The translations under genes and the position numbers were made by a program. This document shows, piece by piece, positions 55,984 through 64,000 of a DNA stretch of 64,000 nucleotides (the stretch's first letter is position 1; every line of letters starts with the position of its first letter). Source of the stretch: Helicostylum pulchrum (Eukaryota > Mucoromycota > Mucoromycetes > Mucorales > Mucoraceae); contig JAIXMO010000053.1 in NCBI GenBank assembly GCA_025677825.1, positions 62,001 through 126,000 of the forward strand. Direction: 5' to 3'. The notes under the pieces were generated by a model, which saw nothing but the letters and a program-made list of their open reading frames with translations, was not told the DNA's origin and did no database searches.

Positions 55984-57384
55984 ATGACATATAAATTATT
56001 ACCACTACGACCAAAGAACAAAAAATTAAGCATACTGTGTTTAATACTGATAGCATCTTTTATAATATGTTTTTCACTACCATATAAAACCAATCCAATG
56101 ATTCGATTTTCATCATTTAGACCCGCTACATCCGTCGAACATATTGTAGATACACCATTAGCAGAAGAAGAAAAATATTTAGCATACTTACCTCACTCAG
56201 GGCTATCCAACCAACGTATTGAACTCTCCAATGCTTTATTACTAGCGTATATGCTGAACCGAACATTAGTAGTTCCTCCTGCTTTTCTGGGGACCGTGTT
56301 TGGCTGGATGAAAAGGGACAGACTGGCGGATCGTTTAGAATGGCTTACGACGCCCAAGAACTTTGATAAGATTTGCCAGCAACCTACACCCGGACGACTC
56401 GCTAGTTACTTGCAAAGATCACGATGTGAAGAGTACCGAAATTTTGGTATGATTCCCTGGCCAGAACTGCACAATTTTCAAACTTTAATTGAAGCCGGCA
56501 TAAAGATAAAATTTCAGTCAATTGTATCGGTTAAGCAAATGAAAAAAGACTTGAAGATCATGCACGATAACGATATTTATATGCACCAAGACATGCAATT
56601 GTATGATTGGCGTCTATACGAAAACAAAACAGAAGCGGCGGCACTATTAAGAAACAAACTCAACTATTTCGATTCGTTTGGTGGGAAACGTTATTTTAAA
56701 GTACTTTTACCACGCCACTTTGAGGTACGAAAGGAGAAGCTGGTGTACTTGGCAGGTATCTTTGGGTCGACGCGCTTCACCATTGTTGAACCGAAACATA
56801 AAGCAATGCAAAAGAAGATTGCCCAAGTACTGCATTACCGATTAGATACGCCATTGGGAGAAACAGTAAATTCCATTGTCAATTACCTAGGCGGAAAGGG
56901 TACGTTTATGTCGGTTCATTTTAGAACAGGAGACAGTCCTTTTAAAAAGGAAATCGCAACCAATCTATCTAATTTTGTAAAAAATATGACCGATATCGTA
57001 GGCCCAAATCATGCAACCAAGTGTATTGGTATAGAGTATAATGAAAGACCTCAAGAACAAGAACATAAGTTGTTGTCGTCTATTGGTGACCATGTTCGTG
57101 TCTACGTTGCTACAGACCATAAAGACGCGCGAGGCCAAGATAGCGAGTTGCTGCCGTGGTTTCAACAGTTCCCCTGTACCTCTACACTATCTGATCTGCC
57201 GCAACACTTGTTTAGACCGTTGGATCAACTGAGGGATTTGAATTCTCCTTCTAAACCTTTAAAAAAATTTCTAATTCCTATTGTAGATGCTATGGTAGCA
57301 GCACACGGAAGACATATACTCACTACACCAAGATCTACCTTTTCAAAATACATTGATGAATTACATAAGGCTTGGATATATTAA
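55984..57384 (+). CDS. CigA-like GDP-fucose protein O-fucosyltransferase family protein
   Basis: An intronless 466-residue type II membrane protein starting at ATG 55984. A short basic head (YKLLPLRPKNKK) precedes a membrane anchor at about 14-31 (SILCLILIASFIICFSL). The luminal domain has the opening HSGLSNQRIELSNALLLAY and LNRTLVVPPAF blocks (about 76-105) of Golgi O-fucosyltransferase-like proteins, VHFRTGD (about 312-318, the His-x-Arg typical of GDP-fucose sites), and a YVATDH block (about 371). In Mucor this family includes CigA. The target glycan or protein is unknown. The upstream in-frame extension is T-rich and is not taken as coding. Confidence 0.85.
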   Translation: MTYKLLPLRPKNKKLSILCLILIASFIICFSLPYKTNPMIRFSSFRPATSVEHIVDTPLAEEEKYLAYLPHSGLSNQRIELSNALLLAYMLNRTLVVPPAFLGTVFGWMKRDRLADRLEWLTTPKNFDKICQQPTPGRLASYLQRSRCEEYRNFGMIPWPELHNFQTLIEAGIKIKFQSIVSVKQMKKDLKIMHDNDIYMHQDMQLYDWRLYENKTEAAALLRNKLNYFDSFGGKRYFKVLLPRHFEVRKEKLVYLAGIFGSTRFTIVEPKHKAMQKKIAQVLHYRLDTPLGETVNSIVNYLGGKGTFMSVHFRTGDSPFKKEIATNLSNFVKNMTDIVGPNHATKCIGIEYNERPQEQEHKLLSSIGDHVRVYVATDHKDARGQDSELLPWFQQFPCTSTLSDLPQHLFRPLDQLRDLNSPSKPLKKFLIPIVDAMVAAHGRHILTTPRSTFSKYIDELHKAWIY

Positions 57385-57467
57385 TAATAATAAAAAATAA
57401 CCATAATCATAATAAAGAAAAAACTGTACATATATTTTTTGTTAAAAAAAAAAAAGAAGCGTATTAT

Positions 57468-58171
57468 TTATGAATCAGCAGCAATTAATGCAACAATCAT
57501 ACGGTACAAGAAGAAAAAGAAGCACTAATAAAAAAAGAATTATAAGTACATAAAGAAACTTTTTCTTTCTCTCTCTCTCTTTTGTTACTTACAATTAAAT
57601 AGAAACCAAGCTTGATAAAGCATTCCTTCTTGTGTTGAGATAAAGTACGGAAAATCTCGGTAGCATCATACATATGACGTCCACTCATGACCCTAAAAAC
57701 CGTGTCAGATTTGGCTTTTTTCTTTTTGATTGTATATATCAAACTTACTTTCTAACGTTATAAGCAGCTAAAGGTAAATTGAGAAGCAAAGACATCCAAC
57801 TACCGTTAACAAGGAACATGAAGAATAAAAAGGCGTGTGCTCCCATTTCAGGTAAAACAAACTAGAGAAAAAGTCGTGTTTAACAAAAAAAAAAAAAATT
57901 ACCCTCGGATCGTCCAAATACTTACTTGGTTCAACTTGTTACAAAGATCAATGGGGTTAATATAATCACATTCTAAATCGGAAAACATAATGACCTAATA
58001 AAAGTGGAGGGTTAAGGGTAATATGTTTGTTTGCTTCTTTCGAGATTCTACAAGATGATGAGATGTATGTTATATATATAAAAAAAAGGATACGAAAAAG
58101 ACCATCATGAATAAGAGCAATGCAGCCATAATGACTGCAAATAAAAAGAGCATTGCTTCACCGGGCATCAT
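57468..58171 (-). CDS. ERV14: cornichon-family ER cargo receptor
   Basis: Erv14/cornichon proteins load transmembrane cargo into COPII vesicles. Five exons on the minus strand (58171-58094, 57994-57926, 57861-57749, 57692-57593, 57524-57468) give 138 residues, the family length. The core is strongly conserved: SDLECDYINPIDLCNKLN, VLPEMGAHAFLFFMFLV, LPLAAYNVRKVMSGRHMYDA, TEIFRTLSQHKKECFIKLGF and a final FFFFLYRMIVALI segment. Three to four membrane segments are evident. The last 19-codon exon was found through the conserved ending; without it the ORF appears truncated. Two adjacent ATGs open the gene (58171 and 58168). Confidence 0.94.
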
Positions 58172-58378
58172 TTTTTTTTTACAAAGTGTATATTTTTAAA
58201 TATAAAAAAGAAAGAAGAAAGAAAGACGCAAGAAAAAAAAAAAAGAATATCAGTTAAAATTTTCCTGGTTTTTTTTTTTTTTTTTCGTGATACGCGCACT
58301 TTAAATCAATTGCTTGCTTGCTTGTTGTGAAAGTGTCATTTTTATTTATATGTGATATTTTTTTATAAGTTTGATTTT

Positions 58379-59531
58379 TTATACAATACGCTCAAGTTCT
58401 CTAGCATAACCCAAAGTACGAGTAATGATTTGTTCTTGAGGGATTTCTACAATTGCATTGTCCTCTGAGCCGAAATAAACTTTTTGTTCAGCAGGGTTCA
58501 CTTTCCAACCGCGTTCAGAAGCAAAATTTAACAATTCTTCCGTATTCTTTAAAAACAACAAAGTACTGGCATCGTTTAAAGGAAGATGTTCATAAGCCTT
58601 TTCACTACAGCTAGCAATTTCATGTCTAAAAAAATATTTCAAAACTTATTAGTCTTATACTTTCTTCCCTCCCTTTGTATATGCTTTTTTATACCTAATA
58701 GTACTAATCAAAATATCATAGAAAAACATAAATTCTTCTCCTTGTACTGTACTTCTTGTACTCCAGACTTTGTTATAACTACCTTCCATCAAGAATTGTT
58801 CTAATTTTTTTTTTATATACGTGTCAATTCTCTCATTTTTTTCCTGCAGAATATAATTTTTTTCTCTGTTACTAACCTAAATCAACAGCTTGTTTAATGA
58901 ATTGGTTAGTTTGTAATTGATCAGAATCGATGGTTTCGAGTGCAGTATGGAAATCAGATAATCGGTTTTGTGATAATAAGCAAAGTAAATTAACCCCGAT
59001 AAGTGGGTACATTTGAGCTGAAGGGGTAAGTACAGATCTAATCTACGTACGTCAATAAATCTATGTAATTTTTTTTACGTGTGTGCTTATCCCACTTACG
59101 CAAAATCATGATAGTATGTGTTGAGTTGTGCGATATATCTTTCGAATGATGCAATGTCCTTAATACGAATACTATAATAAGCTCCAATTTCGAGAATTTC
59201 ACCTACAATAATGTTTTGTTAAATATGCAATTTATTTTTATCTTAGTAGTTAAAACTTACGTGCAGTCATCATAACCTTGACATCAGTCTTTCCTGCAAC
59301 AGGAACAAAGGCACCAAGTTCAATCAAAGCAATCTACAATTTTTTAAAAAAAAAACTTTTCTTTCTAAATAAATAAACTTCAAATAGTGTTTTTTTTTTT
59401 TTTTTTTTGGGTTGTTCTTTTTTTACCTTGGCTTGAGTCAAGAGTTGACCAACCTTTTGAAGGTTGGGAGAAGAGCCACTCATCTCATTTTTAAGTTGGT
59501 CACGAAGAGCATCTAACTGTTGCAAGGTCAT
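58379..59531 (-). CDS. RPN12: 26S proteasome lid subunit RPN12
   Basis: Rpn12 (human PSMD8) is a PCI-domain lid subunit of the 19S regulatory particle, the last to join lid assembly. Six exons on the minus strand (59531-59427, 59333-59261, 59202-59100, 59037-58877, 58800-58695, 58625-58379) give 264 residues, in the normal size range. Recognised blocks: [79 protein letters not shown], the PCI segment [13 protein letters not shown], and the C-terminal [19 protein letters not shown]. It ends [12 protein letters not shown], where the C-terminal helix of Rpn12 triggers lid joining. Nothing unusual was noted. The spacing to the cornichon start is 207 bases. Confidence 0.93.
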
Positions 59532-60455
59532 TGAAATAGGTTATAAAGGGCGTTTACAGAAAAAAAAGAAAAAAAGAAAAAGTGTGTATATAAAAGGGAC
59601 GCGCATGCAATTTAGGAATCCAAACAGGCTACGTAATCAGAAAAAAGTCACAGTATAGGCGGAGTTGTCAACCCCTTCCTTTCTTCCTTCTTCTTCTGCA
59701 CAAAGTTCCAGAAACTGTTATGGTCTAAATAATAAAAAAAAAAAGGGGTCCTGTTTGAACTTGCTTTATAATTTATATTAACGTAAAAAAAAAAAAGGTA
59801 ATTTGTATATAACTATGCCTTATGTAATGCTTATTAAAAAAAAAAAGCTAATTAAATAGATTGAAGGCAAATATCGTTTACTTTTTGTGTCTGCAGTGAA
59901 TTTATACAGTAAACCGAAACGACTTGATTCCTACCCTTTAAACAGTTGTTTTCTTTTCTAGTGTGTGTGTATACAAATTTTTTTTTTTTTCTCTTTTTGC
60001 AAATAATCAAGTATAATAGTTATGTATTTAGTAATAATAAATCGTTATAGAACGGGGTCGTAACGTGCGTAATAGTTTATACTTATGCAAGTAAACAAAG
60101 GGGTGGTGTACTATGTATTTGACATATCTGAAGGGGAATTTTTGTTTACTTTACATAAAAAAGTGTGTGTACCTCATCTGAACTTTGTCACACTATAATT
60201 TTTCGTTTTAGGATGTATGTTATGATGATGAAAGTCAGATGATAAAAAGCAGACTAACTGTATGATAAATGACGATTGCTTTAAAGCTAAATTTATAAAT
60301 CCTTTCTTTTTTTTATTAGTGGGAAAAAAAGTACTTATGTGTATGTGTGTATATATCGCTATTAGTGTATGTGTAAGTGAGGGGGGGAATAGTAAAAATA
60401 TAGAGTAAGAAGAAAAAAAAGTATATATATATATATATCATATAATAAAAAGGGA
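59532..60455. other. intergenic
   Basis: A/T-rich, with A runs and a TATATA stretch near 60422-60438. No gene was recognised. Confidence 0.55.
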
Positions 60456-61499
60456 TTAAGACAAGTCGCTAGTATTAGGTACTCTAGAATAACCATTGCT
60501 GTTAGTTAGTTCAAGGTCTTCAGCAAGAGTTTTCTCTAAATCGACATCCAATACGGGAGGAAGACCCATTATTTGCCTTGTCCATTGTTGAATTGCTTTA
60601 CCCCAGATGACTGGCACGAGGGAAATAAAGGATACAATTAAGAGTTTGATGATGAGTGATACAGATACGATATCGGAGGTAGACGTGAGGTCACCTAAAA
60701 CATCACCGGCCTGCGAACAAATAAAATTGTACGGCATCGAACCAAAGAAAGTCGACCAAAAGAATGGAGAGACAGGGATATCAAGTAAAGGTGAAACCAA
60801 GTTAATAAACCAGTAAGGTGAAAAGGGGAATAATCTAGCAAACAATAACCACCAAAATAACCCACCACTTTGTCTCTCTTGTTCAAGTTGACGGTTTAAA
60901 GGTTCGGCCTTACGAGCAAACCAAGGAACTCGGATGAGTGGTTCACCCACTAAAATAGCCAATCCGTAGGCTAAAGTAGCTCCAGCAGCAGTTAATAAAC
61001 TCGTCCAGATAGTTCCCATGGTTATACCATACAGATAGCCAGCCAATAAATTCAACAAGACAGAACCAGGAATTGAAAATGCTTGCTGCCACAGGTACAA
61101 TACGGCAAATACAATAGTAACTGAACCGTAACCCGTCCAACTGTTTGAAATTAAATCTTCTAATTGTAACGATGTTTGTTGCACGTCTTCCAACGTACGA
61201 GGTAACCCAATATCAAGCACAACATGAGCCAAGGAAATGGTAAATACAAGTGAAATCAGTCCAATAAAAATAAAAAGTATTAAACGAGGTAATAATTGTT
61301 TCCAGGTCGGTGCGGATGCCTTGAGATTGTCTGGATCCTCTTCTTCTCTATAAATAACTTCATCTTCCACTTGTTGTCCTAATAACGTATCTTGTTGTTG
61401 TGGGATATCAAAGTCACTGAAATCGACATTATAGTTGTTGCCTACGTAATAATCTGTAGCAGGCGCTGTATTGGTTTTATGTAAATGTTTATAATCCAT
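60456..61499 (-). CDS. VTT-domain (TMEM41/TVP38-type) membrane protein
   Basis: VTT-domain proteins are lipid scramblases or membrane-remodelling proteins of the ER and Golgi, with roles in autophagy and lipid transport. An intronless 347-residue protein begins at ATG 61499; an in-frame upstream ATG at 61553 would add a Phe-rich T-tract extension and is rejected. After an acidic, Gln-rich cytosolic head come a membrane segment at about 72-97, and then the VTT core. The core shows the reentrant motif QAFSIPGSVLLNLLAGYLYG (about 154-173), a second hydrophobic block LTAAGATLAYGLAIL, and the hallmark FARLFPFSPYWFINLVSPLL (about 240-259). A further membrane block follows at about 300-320. It is closer to TMEM41/Tvp38 than to bacterial DedA. 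The substrate lipid is unknown. Confidence 0.85.
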   Translation of the reverse strand: MDYKHLHKTNTAPATDYYVGNNYNVDFSDFDIPQQQDTLLGQQVEDEVIYREEEDPDNLKASAPTWKQLLPRLILFIFIGLISLVFTISLAHVVLDIGLPRTLEDVQQTSLQLEDLISNSWTGYGSVTIVFAVLYLWQQAFSIPGSVLLNLLAGYLYGITMGTIWTSLLTAAGATLAYGLAILVGEPLIRVPWFARKAEPLNRQLEQERQSGGLFWWLLFARLFPFSPYWFINLVSPLLDIPVSPFFWSTFFGSMPYNFICSQAGDVLGDLTSTSDIVSVSLIIKLLIVSFISLVPVIWGKAIQQWTRQIMGLPPVLDVDLEKTLAEDLELTNSNGYSRVPNTSDLS

Positions 61500-63581
61500 A
61501 TAAAAAAAAAAAGAGAGAGAAAAAAAGATTAAAAAGAAAAAAAGAGAACACAAGAAAAAAGAAAAGAAATCTTATATACCGAAAAAAAAAAAAAAAAAGG
61601 TTAAAAAACTCGTCCAATCAAAAAAATTTATTCGATTATTTCTGTTCTTTTTTTTTTTCTAAAAAAAAAAGGGCCGCCCGAATTCCCTTTTCCCCCATTT
61701 TCGGATGCACCGCAAAAACTGTTAGTGTCGTCCTATTAGAAGCTATTTGCTTTCTCGCCCGCAAATTCCACCGAAATTTGCGAGGTTTTATAGAAGTAAC
61801 AATTACAAGAAAGCACAGCTGCTGTAAAAGAAAAAGAAAAAGAAAGAATAAAGTTTAAACCTGGGATTACACGAACCCATTTTAATTAAAATCTCTTGGC
61901 TGACTCGTGTATACCATCGTATCTGAAAACGTTTAAAAAACCGAATTCCAGCACAGATTTTTTGGTATCTTTTTTTCAAAACGTTATCACGACATATTAA
62001 GGTTATATATTCCCGACGGATGAAAATAAATAAAATATATTCTGTATAATTATTGTGAAACTGTCATAAATAGCTATTAAAACCACTAGCAGAAAAAAAA
62101 AATATATAATCTCTAGAATAAAAAAATAAAAAAAGTCTATTAATAAGTTCTGCATATTATGTGTTTATACACATGTGGGGGCAAAGACATGGATCTCGTT
62201 AGAATTTGGCTTCTATATCACAATATAGTAACAACAGATGAATAGTTGCTCGTTTATCATTGATATGTAGCTTTTTTTTTCACTGATTAAAAACTGCATT
62301 TATTTATAACGGTAAGAAAATACAAAAAAGATGGGTGGTGCATCGAAAAAAAAATATATCTCCCTCCCCCCGTCCCCTTTTATTTCTCCCACATTACGCT
62401 ATAAACTAACCTGAAGAGTAAGGAAAATGTTTGTGCTTTTTGCCTAAAAAAAAAAGGTCCAGAATCATGTAACGGGAACCGGTCCACCGGTTTAATCGGC
62501 TTGGCCCTTTTGTCGGTAGGTGTAAAACATCCCCCAATTTGATTCCGCTTGCCAAAATAATCCTTGTCTTTTTTTTTTCCAACTCCATGAGCGAAGGTTC
62601 CGGTTTCTATCAAGGTTTCTATCTTAGTGTAATCGATAAAGTTCAAGTAAAAAAGAATCGCTATTGTTCAAAAGTGAGAATGCTTTTTTTTTGCAAAGAC
62701 TACCTTGTGTTTTTTTCTGTGTACCTGAATATTATAAATAAATTAAAATGTAACAAACACGACAATTGATTTCGACTTGGCCAATGATTTATACATTTAC
62801 CTTCTCGTCCTTCTCTTTTTCTTTTTTTTTTTGCCCCAAGTCTAGGTTTAGGCTTTCGTAATCTGTCTTCTTTTTTTTTCATTAATAAAAACTTGATCTT
62901 CTTTTTTTTTATATGTCACGCGTTTCACATTTACTTTTGAACAGATCAGTTTTTTTTTCTATGCGTAAAAAGGAAAGGCCCTTCCTCTCTTCTGATTAGT
63001 GATAAATTGTTATATGTCTTCAGTTTATAACAAGTGATTAATAGAGTACTTTATCAGAATAGGTATGACATTCAAGGCTTTATAGTTTCTATTGTAGCTC
63101 TACTTATTCTGCTGCATAATGCCAGTATAAAAAAACAGTCTTTTGATAATACACATATTATGCGTACGTTATCTTTTTAAAACAAAGTAGATGGTTGAGT
63201 AACGTCAGAATCTCGGTGGCGTTTAAACTAGATGTGTGCAGAGTTTGCTTTTCGGCGCCTTAACCAAATACTTTTTTGATTGCTAAACCCGAACTTGGTA
63301 TTTTTATTTATTTCTGATCAATCTTCAATTCTGTAAAAAGACGTCTAGTTTAAACAATGAATAATATTTTATTTTATATTTTATTTCACTAGGATTTAAT
63401 CATTGAAGCTTAAAGAAACGAAGATACCACCCTTTAATAGTCGCATGCCCATCCTCTATTTTCCCGTACGGCGTTTATTTTTTAAATTCTTCTACGTCGC
63501 TACGATTATTTCAGTCATCAGATTCATAGCCATAGCCATGAAGAAAATATGCAGTCCTACATTCTTTCTGCATAAAATGGT
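61500..63581. other. intergenic; one doubtful small gene
   Basis: Mostly A/T-rich. On the minus strand a 60-codon frame from 62882 begins MKKKEDRLRKPKPRLGAKKK and meets a good donor at 62800. The downstream region 62380-62646 is open in more than one frame, so a two-exon gene at 62380-62882 is possible but not resolved. No other feature is supported. Confidence 0.35.
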
Positions 63582-64000
63582 TTAGGTTTTTTTCGTAAAA
63601 GATGCTTTATCTTGACTCAAATAACCAACTCCTTCGTCGTAAATGTATTTTACCTCGAAATTGTCCATTTTAGCTGTACAATTCTTAATTTCATTGAACA
63701 ACTCTTCCGCCTCTTTATCCGAATATGCATCTGATCTGACCATCCTAATATTTAACCGGAGATTGCGTACTCGATTTACTCGTCTAAGGACGTAACGTAA
63801 TGAATTTAAATCCATACCACCTGTATGTAAGTTCAATTTAACCAGATTCCAGTAATCTATAGGTTCCGTCGAGTCCAAATCATCGGATTCCGTTACTCCC
63901 GTTCCGTACTCTAATTTAAGTTCTTGCAATTAAGGAGCTGCTTCAAACATTTGACTATAGCTGAAAGCAGGGCAACCAAACGATTTCGTTATAGCTTGAA
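63582..64000 (-). pseudogene. F-box/LRR protein 3' part with in-frame stop, runs off the window
   Basis: From the right edge the minus-strand frame reads ITKSFGCPAFSYSQMFEAAP, then TAA (63930-63932), then LQELKLEYGTGVTE, DYWNLVKLNL, MDLNSLRYVLRRVNRVRNLRL, DKEAEELFNEIKN and TAMDNFEVKYIY-like residues, to a stop at 63582-63584. The leucine spacing fits LRR repeats of Mucoromycota F-box proteins. The stop interrupts what is otherwise one continuous LRR (an MFEAAP-x-LQELKLEY layout). It is either a pseudogene or the last exon of a truncated gene. The 5' part is outside the window. Confidence 0.55.

Noticed and set aside
60943..61140. Minus-strand frame inside the VTT gene, and similar frames inside RPC2, NFX1 and SNF4
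   Set aside because: They overlap strongly conserved coding sequence in another frame and show no family features.
61500..61553. Upstream in-frame start of the VTT protein
   Set aside because: The added residues are Phe/Ser-rich and encoded by T runs typical of leaders; the ATG at 61499 begins ordinary protein sequence.

Overview
This is a eukaryotic nuclear window, almost certainly from an early-diverging fungus of the Mucoromycota, most likely Mucorales. Evidence: very A/T-rich intergenic DNA with long homopolymer runs; compact protein genes split by short (about 45-100 base) T-rich GT-AG introns; a HEN1 small-RNA methyltransferase, which suits a lineage with active RNAi; a CigA-like O-fucosyltransferase; and an SMN homologue. 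No species can be named. There are no bacterial, plasmid or CRISPR features, and I found no complete tRNA or rRNA gene.

Layout. 1-3553: gene-free, with a hairpin-rich GC island (possible structured RNA, 225-460) and a transposase remnant (about 1951-2179). 3554-13550: dense block of VAP (ER contact protein), glycerol-3-phosphate acyltransferase, HEN1, a C1/Pex24/DysF membrane protein, importin alpha and a PP2A leucine carboxyl methyltransferase. 13551-18613: graveyard of F-box/LRR paralogues, with one near-intact copy carrying an in-frame TAG, a decayed tail-to-tail copy, two short fragments and a perfect 63-base inverted repeat. 19417-25145: RNA polymerase III subunit RPC2, a G-alpha protein and a nucleoside deaminase. 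26268-36061: two orphan proteins, a caleosin-like protein with a repeat-bearing tail, poorly resolved small or Asn-rich genes, and a type A J-protein whose HPD motif is degenerate. 36062-40491: gene-poor, with a diverged 0.6-kb foldback palindrome centred on 38569. 40492-50432: a Tyr/Asp-rich orphan, an NFX1/FAP1 zinc-finger protein, SMN, acetolactate synthase regulatory subunit, and AMPK gamma (SNF4). 53139-61499: a methyltransferase, a GDP-fucose O-fucosyltransferase-like protein, cornichon/ERV14, proteasome subunit RPN12 and a VTT-domain membrane protein. The right edge (63582-64000) holds another broken F-box/LRR sequence.

The genes do not form one pathway; they are ordinary housekeeping loci. 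Several act at the ER, lipid droplets or early secretory pathway (VAP, GPAT, Pex24/DysF, caleosin-like, cornichon, VTT), which I treat as coincidence. Exon models below were built by hand from conserved protein frames and GT-AG sites. Each multi-exon model quoted closes in frame, but none has transcript support. The most interesting items are the F-box inverted pair with its identical 63-base tract, the foldback element, the HPD-less J-protein, the caleosin-like protein with a reiterated SFAD-type motif, the C1-Pex24-DysF fusion and the hairpin-rich island at the left end.
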